From Cenococcum geophilum 1.58 (taxonomy: Eukaryota; Ascomycota; Dothideomycetes; Gloniales; Gloniaceae): a stretch of 64,000 nt of DNA. The notes beneath the pieces are model-generated. The model searched no databases. It had not been told where the DNA came from and saw only the letters and a list, made by a program, of their open reading frames with translations. Shown here one piece after another: positions 11,901-25,500 of the stretch (position 1 is its first letter; every line of letters starts with the position of its first letter). The position numbers and the translations under genes were made by a program. The stretch is from the NCBI GenBank assembly GCA_001692895.1, contig KV748195.1:2294001-2358000 (forward strand). The letters run 5' to 3'.

Positions 11901-13153
11901 CTTCCTTCTATAAGAATACCTTTAGGCGGTTATAGTAATCTACTAGTACCTTTATAGTAGGGTTAGTGTACTTCTTTAGTACTAAGGCCTTCTTAATATT
12001 AGCTATAGTAATAGCGAAGATTATATATTTAGGTTTCTTAGCAAGTTACGCTAATAGGGCAGCTCCAATTATATAGATATCTAGGGCGTTAAGCAGGCTT
12101 TGGTTATCTGTAGTTTCTTATATAGTTCCTTACTTAATTTTATGTTTAGTATTAGGTACGGAGTTAGTATTAAATTTGGGTTTAGGTTCTTTAAGTATGC
12201 TCTTTATAGTAGAGTACTAGTCCTTCCAGTATTTTCATATAGTAAGCTTAAGCTTTTATTTAGTGTGGAGTAGTGTAGTACTTAAGGTCTATTTATAAGG
12301 TTTAGTAGAATTTTTAGATCCTTAATAGATACCGGTAGAAGTCTTATATTAGTAGAATTTAGTAGAATTCTCAGGCTAGTAGAATTAAGTAGACTTCTTA
12401 GATATAGGGTATATATTAGTAGAAATTTTAGACAGGTAAATCTTAGTAGACATTTTAAATTTTAGTTTAGGGTCTAAGCAGTAAGTTATAAGGCACTTTT
12501 GCCTATAATGGGAGGCGGTATATAGAAGCTTAAGGTTGTTTTAATTAATAGTTACCTTATATAGCTTTATCTAGGGTTGTTTAAAGATTACTAGGTAACC
12601 TAAGGTGGTAATAAAAAGCCTAATTAGTTCTTTATAGTTTAAGTATTAGAGTTTTAGGTATACTATATAGGTAATTTGGCCTAAGACTATATGATTACCA
12701 TTAATTTAAATACGTTAATATGCCGGTTAAGGGGGGTTAGGGTAAAACCATTATCTTATATAAAGATCTTATTAATAAATCCTATGCTACTAGCTCCTAT
12801 ATTAATTAGGACTTAAGTATTAGCCTATTAATTATTCTACTAAAGGTAATAGTTAATAGTTATACTATAATTTTAAGAGTTAGAGTTCGTGATATCTAAA
12901 GTATTTAATAAGATCCTAAGGCAGAGCCGTCCTAGAGAGTGACTTAACTCTAAAATATACCTTTTAGTAGTAAGCAGGAAGGGGTTCTTATAGAACATTA
13001 GTTATAGCTTTACCCTTATAAGTAGTGCTTATTAAATATAGGGCTAGAACTAGGTAAAAATTAGGGATAGTAACCGGAAGATTAATATAGTAAATAGTTG
13101 TTAGTATTAACTATTTATAAATTATATTTAGGTATAAAAACAAAGTAGTAGTT
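8955..13153 (-). pseudogene. A1 pol remnant: reverse transcriptase, RNase H, integrase, chromodomain
   Basis: Minus-strand polyprotein with numerous TAG/TAA stops. The reverse transcriptase core reads YINDILIYSNN at about 11360-11383, with YIND (11372-11383) in place of YIDD, a G-to-A change at the second-last catalytic position. Closest to the 3' LTR (about 8985-9190) a chromodomain frame can be followed, with EYxVKRI, KYNKRKR, YLIRWRGF and AAEDFYKLY. In chromoviruses this domain directs integration towards heterochromatin. Integrase lies between the two. The sequence stops at 13153, where the B2 target duplication begins. Confidence 0.8.
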
Positions 13154-13158
13154 AAAGA
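13154..13158. repeat. Target-site duplication of B2, left copy (AAAGA)
   Basis: AAAGA occurs immediately left of the B2 left LTR (13159) and again at 26894-26898 immediately right of its right LTR. This defines B2 as one insertion event into A1. Confidence 0.85.
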
Positions 13159-13331
13159 TATAACGAAGCCTTATAGCAGGAACTACGGTAGACTTACTAA
13201 TAGGCTAGGTATATAGATATAAAATAGTTAACAATATAAACATAACTAGTAGAGTAGTTGCCTAATAGATTAACTCTAATTATATTCTAAGATTTACTAT
13301 AAAAGAGAGAACTATTTAGGTAGGGACTGTA
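13159..13331 (-). repeat. LTR of B2, left copy, part 1
   Basis: Starts TATAACGAAGCC, the RIP form of the B terminus TGTAACGGAACC read on this strand. It runs to CTGTA (13327-13331), where A2 is inserted, and resumes after the duplicated CTGTA at 19286. Confidence 0.85.
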
Positions 13332-13691
13332 TGTTACGGAGTGAGTATAAGTGGTGATAATATATAACGAAGTAGATATTATTAAGCTATGTATATGAAC
13401 TGTATAATAAGGTCAAAACGTTACGTAAGGAGAGAAGGTAGGAGATCGGGAAGAAAGGGCATATATTGTTAACTTGGTTGCTTAGTTAATACGTATATAG
13501 GGCAGAATAGGGTTTAGGTCGTGGTCCTAGCAGAACTTGGCAAAATTTAGTAGAACTTAGCAGAATATGGCAGAATGCCGTAAATTGCCGCTAGATTGCC
13601 GTTAAATTGCCATTTTACGGTTGGTCTTTAATTACTAAGTTGGTAAAAATAGGTGGACGTGTACAAGGTGTTACGGGGGTGTCCTATAACA
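13332..13691 (-). repeat. LTR of A2, left copy (3' LTR)
   Basis: TGTTACGGAG...CCTATAACA, 360 bp. It retains both canonical termini. The adjacent internal bases GTACCCCCTCTTTAAA read on the minus strand as a polypurine tract directly before the LTR. Confidence 0.9.
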
Positions 13692-16600
13692 GTACCCCCT
13701 CTTTAAACTCAAGCTTCTGCGAGGTGGGGCTATAGTAGTTCTAGGTAGAGTTTGTAAAAGTCTTCTGCGGCTTATATAAGTCCTATAGAGTTAACGGGTT
13801 CCTATAAGGACTTAGTAAAGCCTCTCCATCTTATAAGATATATATATTAGCGTTTCCGTTTATTATACTTAATATTATTAATTCTTTTAACAAAGTACTC
13901 GTTCTTACTATCCACTTTAACTAGTAGGGGAGGATCCTATATTTGTTTAGGCAGGGCGTTTAATATGGGGGTAGTAGGACGGAGGACTAACGTGTAAAAT
14001 ACGGGGTGGATTTTAACCGTATTAGGGAGCTTTAATTGGTAGGAGTAAGAGGAGACGACCTTCTCGACCTTATAAGGGCCAGCGTTCTTCCAATTAAGTT
14101 TCTTAGCAGGTTATTTTGTGTTTAGATTTCTTATATCTAGCTAGACAAAGTCACCAATTTGGTAAGCTAGTGCTAGGGTTTATTTCTTATTCGCTGCGGC
14201 TTTATAGACAGATTGGGCCCATATTATTTCGTTAGTAAGGAACTATTATAGTTCCTCTATCTTTTCTATAAATTTATTTACTTCTGTAACTTATAAGGCT
14301 TAATAAGTAGGGTAAGGAACGTTACTGAAGGGTTTAAAACCTATTTATAGATGCTAGCCGTAGTTAGCTAGAAACGGGGAGACCTTTATAGTTTCTAAAA
14401 TGGAATTATTTGCTATAAACTTAGTAAATGCAAGCTAGTTAATCTAGTCATCTTATAAGTACGACGTGTATATCTAAATATACTACTCTATTATAGCATT
14501 TACACGTTCCGTTTAACTATCTGTTTCTAGGTGGTATGCTATAGATAATAGTACTTTAATATAGAGTTGGGTAGTTAGTTCTTCCTAAAATGCAGAGATA
14601 AACTAGCTACCTTTATTAGAGATAATTGTTTTGGGGAGTCCGTGGAGTTTCTATATATAATTTAGGAATAGCTAGGCGACGGTAGGTGTTAATATATTAG
14701 GGCAGGCGATTAAGTGTCTTATTTTAGACAGTTGGTCTATAACTACTATAATATTTATACAGCCTTTACTTACGGAGAGATCAATAATAAAGTTAATTAA
14801 GATATTCTTCTATCTTCAGTCCGGAGCAGGCAGTGGCTTTAGAAGGCCGTTATACGTCTTATACGAAGCTTTAGCTCGTTGGCAGATATGGCAGCTAGAG
14901 ACGTACCTTTATATCGTGTTGTATATATTCGGCCAATAGTATTCTTATTAAAGCAGTTCCAGGGTTTTTCCTCAGCCTAGGTAGCCGGCGATAGGTAGAT
15001 TATATACGTGTTTAAGGAGTTTAAGCTTAAGCTTATTATAATTAGGGATAACTAGACAGTTCTAGTAATATAAGCGGTTTCTACAGGCTTCGCATTTACT
15101 TAGAGAAATCTTTTTTAAGCGTCTAATGCCATCTTATATTAGCTTAAGCGTCTCTTAAATAAACTCATTATTTAGGTATTTGTTAACTATAATCTGTTTA
15201 ATTAATTAATTAGTTATTTCAAGGACGTATACTATAAGATCTTTAGTAGGAGGGTTAAATAGTTTAGGGCGAAGTAGGGTCTAATTTTGGTAAGAGCGTA
15301 CTTCTTTTAGGGCTGGCGCGTCTTATAAGCGTTAGGTTAGGGTATTAGGCTTCTAACTTTAGACGCCTAGGCGGTACATAATTAAGAATTAGAAATAAGA
15401 TAGATATTCTAACTAGCGGGCCTAATAATAACTTAGCTGTTTTGTGGTTATAAAGTACTATAGGTTCTTATAGTCGCTAAGGACCTTAATTAGAAATCCA
15501 GCGCCTTTTAGTTTAGGTTGCTATTATTTAAAGTATCTAATAATAGCTAATAATTCCTTATTGTAGATCTCGTAGTTATATTTAGCTAGGCTTAGTTATT
15601 TTAAGAAGTATACTATAGGGTATAATACTCCATCCTCATTATATTAAGATAGGATGCCTCTAGTAATATAGTTAGATAAGTCGGCTTCTACAACACTTAT
15701 TTAGTTTAGGTTAAAGTATTAGAGCACGGGCGTAGTAGTAAACATAACCTTTAGATAGGTAAAGGCCTTCTTATATTCCTTATTAAAGATAAAAACTTTA
15801 TCCTTTTAGGTTAGAGCTATAAGGGGTAAAACTAGGGCGGAGAAGTTATTAATAAACCGTTAGTAGAAATTAGCAAATCCTATAAAGGCTCTTACGTCCT
15901 TAACGTTCTTAGGTTCTTACCAGTTTATAATTACTTTAACTTTCTTTAGGTCCATTTATATACTATTTATAAAAATAAGGAGTTTAAGGTATAGGACTTC
16001 CGTTTTATAGAACTTATATTTATTTATATCTAATTATAGACTAGCTCTATATAGGGCTTATAGGATAAGGTTAACGTATTTCCGATATTTAGTTAGGTTA
16101 TTACTGTATATTAGGATGTCGTCAATATAAGCAGTATAGAAGATGTCCAGGTAGGGGCGTAGGGTATTATTTATATAATATTAAAATAAGCTTAAAGCGT
16201 TTATAAGGCCAAAGGGTGTTACTAAGTATTTAAATAGTCCATATTGGGTACAAAATGCAGTAAGCTATTTATCTTCTTTTATAATATAGAGATGGTTAAA
16301 TACAGAGATAATATCGAGCTTTGTATAGTAACGAGCCTTACTTAGTTAGTTTAGCGTCTCTTATATTAACGGGATTAGATATCAGTTCTTAACGGTAACG
16401 GCGTTAAAAGCTTAGTAGTCTATACAGAAGCGCAGACCGCCGCTAGGTTTCTTAATAAAGATCACTAGTATGGCTATAGGCAATGAGCTTGCTCTAATAA
16501 ATCCTTTACTTAGGTTCTCATCTAAATACTTTTATAGCACTTAGAGTTTATTTTAGGACATCCCATATAAGGGTCTAAATCTAGGCTGCTTTCCTTCTTT

Positions 16601-17860
16601 AAGTATAATCTTATAGTCGTATAGTTGGTATTCTAGTAGCTTATTAGCTTCCTTTTATAAGAATGCCTCTAGGCGATAATAATACTCTATTGGTACCTTT
16701 ATAGTAGGGTTAGTATACTTCTTTAGTGCTAAGGCCTTCTTAATATCGGCTATCCTAACAGCGAAGATTGTATACTCAGGTTTCTTAGTAAGTTACGCTA
16801 GCGGGGTAGCTCTAATTATACGGATATCTAGGGTGCCAAGCTCGCTTGGATTGTCCATAGTTTCTTATTTAGGTTTAGGTTCGGTATTAGGTATAGAGTT
16901 AGTATTAGATTTAGGTTTAGGTTCTTTAAGAATCCTTTTTATAGTAAAATACTAGTCCTTCTAGTATTTTCGTATATGGAGCTTAAGCTTTTGCTTGGCT
17001 TGGGGCGGTATAGTACTTAGGGTCTATTTATAGAGTTTAGTGGAATTTTTAGATCCTTAATAGATATTGGTGGGAATCCTACGTTAGTGAAATTCGGTGG
17101 AATTCCTGGGTTAGTAGAATCTGGTAGATTCTTTAGGCGCGGAGTAGATAGTCGTAGAAATTTTAGACTGGTGGATCCTGGTAGATTTTTTAGATTTTAG
17201 TTCTGGGTCTAAGCAGTAAGTTATAAGGCACTTCTGCTTATAATAGGAGGCGGTAAATAGAAGCTTAAGGTTATCCTAATTAATAGTTACCTTATATAGC
17301 TTTATTTAGGGTTGTTTAAGAATTACTAAGTAACCCAAAGTAGTAACAAAAAGTTTAATTAATTCTTTGTGGTTTAGGTATTGGAGTCTTAGGAATACTA
17401 CGTAGGTAATACGGCCTAAGACGGTGCGTTTGCTATTAAATCCAAATACATTAATATACTAGTTAAGGGGGGTTAAGGTAAAACCATTATCTTATATAAA
17501 GATCTTGTTAATAAATCCTATGCCGCTAGCTCCTATATTAATTAGGATTTAAGTATTAGCCTATTAACTATTCTACCGAAGACGGCAGTTAATAGTTATA
17601 CTACAGTCCCAAGAGTTAGAGTTCGTGACGTTAAATGCGTTTAATGAGATCCTATAGCAGAGCCGTCCTAGAGAGCGACTTAGCTCTAAAACCTTCCTTT
17701 TAGAGGCGATTAGGGTGGGGTTCTTATAGGACGTTAGCTATAGCTTCGTCCTTATAAATAGTGCTTACTAAATATAGGGCTAAAACTAGGTGGAGATTGG
17801 GGACGATAACTAGAAGATTAATGCGGTAAACGGCTGCTAGTATTAGCCGTTCGTAAATTA
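13692..17860 (-). pseudogene. A2 pol remnant: protease region, RT, RNase H, integrase, chromodomain
   Basis: Minus-strand polyprotein. The RT catalytic motif is intact as AYIDDILIYS, with YIDD at 16118-16129. The chromodomain near 13720-13930 reads, with stops, VKVDSKNEYFVKRI, then YLIRWRGF and AAEDFYKLY, ending close to the polypurine tract. Stops are TAG/TAA at expected Gln or Trp positions, so the frame was once open. Its role was copying and integrating the element; it cannot now make a functional polyprotein. Confidence 0.8.
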
Positions 17861-18920
17861 TTTTAGGGCGTAGGTAAGGGAATAAGACAATATTTTAAGA
17901 TATAGTCCTTACTTCCACACTTAAAGCAAAGGCCTAGCTTAATGCGTTTTTCTTATTTAGGGAACCCTAGTAGGGCGTACTCTAGGGTTCTAGTGTCAAT
18001 ATCTATAGCGTTAGGGTGCTTAGGCTAAGATAACTTAGTAGACGTTCGCGGGGCTGTCGTATTATATTAAGGGGCGTATTTTGGTGTCAGGCGTAGTATA
18101 TTATTGTACTGTTTATTAATAACGTTTACGTAGGCATTAAGGGCTCCCAGTAGGTCTACGCCTATTAGGGAGGTTTTTAGTTTAGGGCTTAGAGATTTAA
18201 TAAGGCTATTAATTAGTGCGGAGTTGTTTTAGCCTGTTTCCCTTATATAATGGTTAAATTTGGAAAAGTATACTAGGAAACTTTTCGTTCCTTAAGCTAT
18301 GTGGTTTATTTTTCTCTAGGCAGTAGCTTAGCAGTTTAGGTTACTATATAAGGCTTTAAGAAGTACAACTAGGCTTTATACTAAGGTTAGCTAAAGAGGT
18401 TTAATAAGGTCAGCTACCTCTCCTTTTAGTCGACTTAGGGCGTAACAGAGTCGGTTAGCTTTAGTTAGGTAACAGTCAGCGTTACCAGTTAGCTTATTTT
18501 TTAGCTAGCTTAAAAATAATCAAAGCTTTTATCGTTTACCGGTAAATACTAAAAGGTTAGGTAACCGCTTAGATTATTACGGTACGGTAGTCGGTTTAGG
18601 GTAAATAGCTACTATAGGTTTGGGACTTGCGTTTTACGTATTTATCTCTAGAGATGGTATTTGGTCTTAGGGTTCTGGCGTAGGCATCTTAAGGGTATAG
18701 ACTTCTTCTTAAAGGGCTTCTATTGTTTTCTAATACCGTGCTTCTTATTCAGCTTATTATTAAATTAGGGTAACTTATTATTGTTTAAGGGCCTCTATAA
18801 AGGACTTCTATATACTTACCATTTATTTTTAAAGGATGGATATAATATCGGCGGCTGTTACGGGGGCTTTAGGTGCGTTTTCTATTTCGGGTAGTAGTAT
18901 AAGTAGTTAACGTAACGTAG
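17861..18920 (-). pseudogene. A2 gag remnant with CCHC zinc knuckle
   Basis: The minus strand reads CFKCGSKDYILKYC at 17887-17928: a C-x2-C-x4-H-x4-C nucleocapsid knuckle in which His has become Tyr (CAT to TAT). Upstream of it (towards 18900) is the capsid-like part with interrupted frames. The region abuts the 5' LTR at 18921. No tRNA-complementary primer site is obvious next to the LTR. Confidence 0.7.
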
Positions 18921-19280
18921 TATTACGGAGTAAGTATAAGTGGTAATAATATATAACGAAGTAGATATTATTAAGCTATATATATAAACTGTATAATAAG
19001 GTTAAGACGTTACGTAAGGAGAAAAGGTAGGAGATTGGGAAGAAAGGGTATATATCGTTAACTTAGTTACTTAGTCGATACGTATATAGGGCAGAATAGG
19101 GTTTAGGTTATAGTCCTAGTAGAACTTAGCAGAATTCGGTAGAACTTAGCAGAATATAGTAGAATGCCGTAGATTGCCGCTAGATTGCCGTTAGATTACT
19201 ATTTTGCGGTTAGTCTCTAATTGCTAAGTCGGTGGAAACAGGTAGACGTGTGTAAGGTATTACGGGGGTGTCCCATAACA
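18921..19280 (-). repeat. LTR of A2, right copy (5' LTR)
   Basis: 360 bp, starts TATTACGGAG (RIP form), ends CCCATAACA. It is the same length as the left copy and is followed by TSD CTGTA. Confidence 0.9.
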
Positions 19281-19285
19281 CTGTA

Positions 19286-19531
19286 GTCCTTTAAATATAT
19301 AACCGTACTTCTAAGAAATCCCCTTTATACGTAAGGTACGTGTTATACGTATTATATATACATTCCCTTCATATACTGCGTATACTGCATACAACGTTAT
19401 ATAACCTTAGGTACCATTTCTCGTTATATAGCTCTACCGGTTCCATCCTAAACCGTACCTAAATTAACTAACTAGCTTCTTCTAATTCTTCTCTAAGTAG
19501 TTATAATATTATACTTAAAGCGTCCGTAATA
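19286..19531 (-). repeat. LTR of B2, left copy, part 2
   Basis: Continues the B LTR after the A2 insertion and ends GCGTCCGTAATA, the RIP form of the inverted TGTTACGGACGC start. It is matched by 26648-26893. Confidence 0.85.
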
Positions 19532-22500
19532 CTANCTCCCTNCTTTTTATCTTCGTCCTTAAAGATTCTAAATATCTCTAAGTTGTTTACTAGAGGTATA
19601 ATATCCGTCTAATTAATTTAGTTAATATTATTACTTATTATACCTAAGGCTCCTTCCTCTTTATAGGCGCAATGTTATGCTTATACTATTACTGCAATAT
19701 TATCTCCTAGTAAGATTATACCGTCTCTATATTCTTATTATTTAAAAGAGGGGTTAGTTTATATTATATTAGCAAACCTACCTTTATAATAACCATCCTC
19801 TTACTTAAAGTATACTAAAGTAAATATTTATTTGTCTTATAATATTCGCTCTATCTTTAATATTAAATATACGCAACCTATTACTCTTAATAGTCGTCTA
19901 GTTCCCTAATTAATTTATCTTAAGGTTTTATATTTAATCTACTACTACGCGGCTAGATAGTAAACTATTTTAAGCCCTTATTAAGTTAAAACGTTCTTAT
20001 AACGTAGAGTAGAGAGCCCTTAAGGCCTATATTACGGCGTCTGCTTAGTTACTCCGTCTTAAAAAGGTTTATAGGAACTTAGTAATAAAAAAACGAATTC
20101 TCTTCTAACTAAGAAGGAAATAGATCTAAGTAGTTTAGCAACTACTCTTCTTAGGTCCCCCTTAGGTAACTTATTTTTTACTAATCTTTTTTTATTAATG
20201 CTACTTAACCTAATCTCTTCTAATACTCCTATACCTTTTCTATAGCGTTTTTTAAATTCTCTAGTAGTTCCTAGGTAGTTTTATTATAGCCTATCCACTT
20301 AACCTTATACTATATTTTATTGTTAATATCCTTATAACTAATAATTTTTAAAACTTACTATTTATCTTCTTTTTATCCTCTATACGTGTCTGCTTTATAG
20401 ACTAATAGCTTAATATTTTCTATATGCTAGCTCTAGTATTACGATATACTATATAGGGTAGATCTTTATCTTAGCTAGTAGGTTTAACTTAAACGTAACT
20501 AGTAAAATTCTTTATATAATTTTAAAAGGTCCTAGTCTAATATAATTTAACTTCTTATTTAGTTATTAACTTTTAAAAATTTTATATAGTAGCTATACTT
20601 TATCTCCCTCCTTAAGATCTAGTCCCTTAGATCTCTTAGTATTATAGTACTTTTTTATTCTTTCTTATACTTTCTTAGCTAATTCTATAAGGTCTATATA
20701 ATGATTTATTAATATCTTTATTCTTTCTTTTACTATACTACTTATTTTCTTCACTTACCGTAGTAATAATAATATTCTTAGTTTATATCTATAATTTACT
20801 TTAAATAGTAATATGCCTATTTCTTTTTATAGTATTGCATTATATATAAACTATATAACTAGTAATAATAATACCTAATTATTTTATACGTAATTAATAT
20901 AATATCTTAGATACTGCTCTAGCGTCTAATTTAATCTTTCTATTTAACCGTCTGTCTGCAGGTAATATACGGTAAAAGTTACTACTTAAACTTCTTACTC
21001 CGCTAAGAATACCTTCTAAAATACTACTATAAATCTTAGATTTCTATCTAATATAATTTTTACTTAGTACTCTATATTTTACAAACACTTCTTTAATATA
21101 GATTTTAGCGATATCTTCTACTAAGATTTCTTCTGTGCATGTTATAAAGTAGCCCTATTTAGTTAACTTATCCACTATTACTAAGATTACGTTATAATCT
21201 TATCCANTAATANAATCTCTTAACTTTAGTAACTTAATAATAAAGTCCTATAATATAACCTCCTATAGTCTCTCTAGTATTTTAATAGGTTATAGCCCTC
21301 CATATAGCTTATGCCTTATTAGTTTATTCCTTTAGCAATTTAAACACTCTTTTATTACTTTTTTTAATAATATTTTAGATTCCGTTAATAATATATTCTT
21401 CCTAAAGTCTTAATACTAAGCCTATAGCTTTATTATATCCTTAAGTTATTTCCTTATAGAAATCTTCCATAAAATGCTCTACTATACTTCTTAGGATGTA
21501 CTTCACCTCTCTATACTTATACAGTATTTCTTTCTTTAGATATTCTAACTATTCTTCTAGCTATACCTTAAAGATTCTTTATACCTAAAAGCTTTTTAGT
21601 GTCTTATAAACTCTTCCTAGTTTATTATCTTCTTAAGTTGCTACTAACTTAGGGTAATTATATCTAATTAATCTATCCTTATCTCTGCGTAGTATTATTC
21701 CTAATAGTTTCTTATTATTTTATAGTTTAGCTTTTCTACTAAGTGCATCTACCCTTATATTCTTAGTTCCTTTAATATACTAAATTTTAAAATAGTATTC
21801 TATAAGAATTTCTACCTATCTAACTTATCTTTAGTTAAGTTCTTTTATTATTAGAAACCCTATTAGGTTTTTATAATCTATCTTAACTATAAATAGTTTT
21901 TTTACGCCTTATAAGAATACTCTCTATTCCTTAAGTACTATAACTATACCTAATAACTCCTTATTATAGACGTTATAGTTTAATTTTAGTAGTGTTATCT
22001 TTTAACTATAGTATGCTACTAGGTATTATGCGTCCTTATACTTCTATAGTAAGTATACTCCTAATATATAGTCTAATATATCTATTTCCACAACCGTGTC
22101 TAGTCCTAGTTAATAGATTTTAAGGATTAGCTCCTACGTAAATAACTCCTTAAGTTCCTTAAATAACTTCTTTTATTTGTCTCCCTATGCCTATAGTTTC
22201 TCTTTCTTTATAAGTCTGGTAAATGGTTTAATATTCTTTAACTATTATACTATAAACCTTCTATAGTAGTTACAAAACCCTAGAAATAACCTTAACTATA
22301 TTATATTTTCTAGTTCTTACTAACTTACTATAGCTTTAATCTTCTTTAGGTCTATACTAATATAACCTAATTTAATAATAAATCTAATAAAATTAGTCTT
22401 CCCAGTAAAGAACTCGTATTTCTTAATTACTACTAGCATCTATTCTTCTTATAGTCTCCTTAAGACCTATTTAACGTACTCTCCGTACTCTTCCTTAGTT

Positions 22501-25500
22501 ATTAAGTAAATAATAATATTGTTAAGATATACTATAATAAACTTATTAAGGTATTCTCCTAATACACTATTAATTCTTTTCTAAAATATTATAAGTGTAT
22601 TTGTTAATCTAAATTATATAACTAATAGTTTATATAGTCCTTCTCTTAATCTAAAGGCTGCCTTTTATTTATTGCCTTCCTTAATTCTAATCTAGTAGTA
22701 TACCTATCTTAGATCTATTTTTATAAAGATTTGCGTATTACTTATCTAATCCTAAATTTCGCTAATTAAGGGTAAAGAATACCTATCCTTCTAAGTAATA
22801 CTATTTAACTATTTATAGTTAATATATAACCTAAGTTTTCTATTCTTTTTTAGTATGAATAGTACTAGATAACCTACTAATAACTGCAATAGTCTAATAT
22901 ATCCCTTTTATAAGTTTTCTTAGATAAACTCTTTAAGTACGCTTGCCTTCTCTTAAGTAAGCTTATAGGTTAGAAAAAACCTTAGACTTATTCCTAGTTC
23001 TAACTCTATCTTATAGTCCTATACTATATATTTTACTAGCTTTTTACTTTCTAGGCTCTATAGTTTTTTGCTATACTTATAGTATCTTTTTAGTATATAA
23101 CTTAAGCCTTACTTAGTCCTTTTATATATTGCTTTAACTTAGTACTATACCAACTTAGTTTATTATTATATCTTACGGCGTTAAGTATCTCTAATATTAA
23201 CTTATCCTATAATCTAATTAATCCTTAGGTTATATTTCTATAACTAAGGCATCCTTAATACTACCTTATCCTATCCTAATAGTAGGATATTAAAAGATAT
23301 CTTAATTCGTCTTTCTTTAATAGTTATCTAAATAAGTCCTATTTTAAGATTAATAATCCCTCCTTTATAGGTTATTAGATTTCCTAAAATATAACTAATA
23401 GGTAAGGTTATTCCTTCTATCTATAAGGTAATCCTATTCTTTTTACTGCTACTAATAAGATATAGTTTTATATTGCTCTACTATCTATTAGCGCTTTAAA
23501 CTATTAATCTTACTATTTAACTTATAAATTTAGGTATTGTCCTTAAATTCCTTTAAGGGTTTAAGGCTCTACTACTAGCTCCCTTTAGTTTTATAGGCCT
23601 CTACTTTTCCTAACTATTAGCTACTTAATCCTTTTATACTTAGCTTATCTTTTAGCTAATACCTAGTTCATTTTTTGTCTTTAATATACTATAAACATAT
23701 ATTTTTTAGGCATTCCCACCACTATTATCCGTCTAAGCATTCTTCTATAAAGAATCTTCCTGGTTAAAGTATTAAGTCTCCTTCCTCTTAAACTTCTATT
23801 AGATGCTAGCTATGTATATACTTAACATTCCTATACTATTACTCTTCTGGTGTCTAATATATCCTTATAGGGTATTTCCAATTCTTTTCTTTTAGGTTTT
23901 TATATATCTTATATATATTATCCATATATGCAATCCACGATAGCGTATAGTATACTAAGTACTTTAGGTTAACTCTTAACTCGTTTTTATCTTTAAGTTT
24001 AAACCTTTACTATATTAATCTAAACGTTATAACTTTATTTATAGGTACTAAGATACGTCTCTTACTTCTCTAGTCCTCTAATTATTCCTTTAGATCCTTT
24101 AATGTTATAATTAAGGCTCCTTTAATATAAGTTATAGCCTTCTCTATAATAGGGTGGTCCTAGATAACCTTTTTATCTAACTATATATAGAAATCTTCCT
24201 ACTTATCATTATATCGCTATCTATACCACTTTTAGTATAGCTATTAGAGTGTATACAGCTTATCCGTAAGGAAGTATCTTCTTATTACTACGTTATAATA
24301 GCCCTTTATATGTCGTTCTTTAAACCTAGTTAGAATCCCTAGATCCTCTTTATTTTCCAGTTTAGTAAGCTACTTAGCTCTTAGTATACCTACCCTAAGC
24401 CTATTAGTAATTCTTTGTACTAATACTCTATCCCTTATATATCCTAATATGCTAAATCTCTTATTTAGTTTCTATTCTTACTATACGATAATTCTTTATC
24501 TAAATTCTTTTATGGTTTTTTTGGTTTTTATCTTATAAATAGATCCTTAAAGTCTTTCTACTTCTTAATCTTAGTATTAACATTTTAATCCTATTACTAG
24601 ATTCTTCTTGTAATTTCTTTAATAGTCCTTATTTATTTCTTAAAATCTTAGTTCTATAAGATTCTTAATCTTAAGCTTGCTTCTATCTTAAGCTTTACTC
24701 TAGCCTTAGTCTAATTAGGCTTTACTAGTATTCTTATCTTATCTTAAGAGTCTTATGCCTTTAGGAAACTTCGTCCTAAGCTTATTTATATATTGCTAAA
24801 CTAAGCCATTACTCTGCTCTATCGGTTATTATCTATTATAGGTCCTTAAGCTTGCCTTATTTTGTCTTAAGAATCTTAGTTATCTTATATCTCGTCTTAA
24901 AAATCTTAAGTCTTTAGCCTTTTGCCTTTATTAAGTACTAAAGTAGTTTGCTATCTTATTTCTCTTACGTCTTATAAAGCGATAGATATTATATTTAGTG
25001 GGGTCTTAATTCTAACTAATATTCCCTATTCTGTAGTAGAATTATCCTCTACCTTTTATATAATATCTCTAAGGTCTATATACTCCTAGTAAGCTGCTTT
25101 TATTACCTTATCGTTATAAAATATTTCGCCTATATTAAATTTATTGTCCTTAATATCCGGTTTGTGAACTAGTTTATTAGTTCCTTTATATTCTACTAAG
25201 TATAGCTCTTATAGCTAATAGCTTACGCTATACTTAGCGTCCTTATAAATTTAGTATGCGTTATTATAATAAAACGCGAAACTTTTAATTAAACATTCAT
25301 TTATTTCTTATAGCATATTATTATCCCTCTATACATATATATTATTTACTAGTCTTATTCCTTTTACTATATAGTAATTTTAACTACTTCTATAGTCTTT
25401 AACGTAATAACCCTATTTTCCGTAATTTATATAAGCTCCTTCTTTAAACTATTTTTCTTACTATAAAGTCCGCCTAAATGTCTTCTATTATTAGGATTCC

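Larger units (their letters stand above)
13332..19280 (-). mobile_element. Ty3/Gypsy chromovirus A2, innermost full-length copy
   Basis: A 5949-bp element with 360-bp LTRs at both ends and the target duplication CTGTA at 13327-13331 and 19281-19285. Its left end is an unmutated TGTTACGGAG and its right end is CCCATAACA. Minus-strand order from right to left: LTR, gag with zinc knuckle, protease region, reverse transcriptase, RNase H, integrase, chromodomain, polypurine tract, LTR. It is less mutated than A1, with an intact YIDD motif (16118-16129). Stops still interrupt every frame. Confidence 0.92.
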
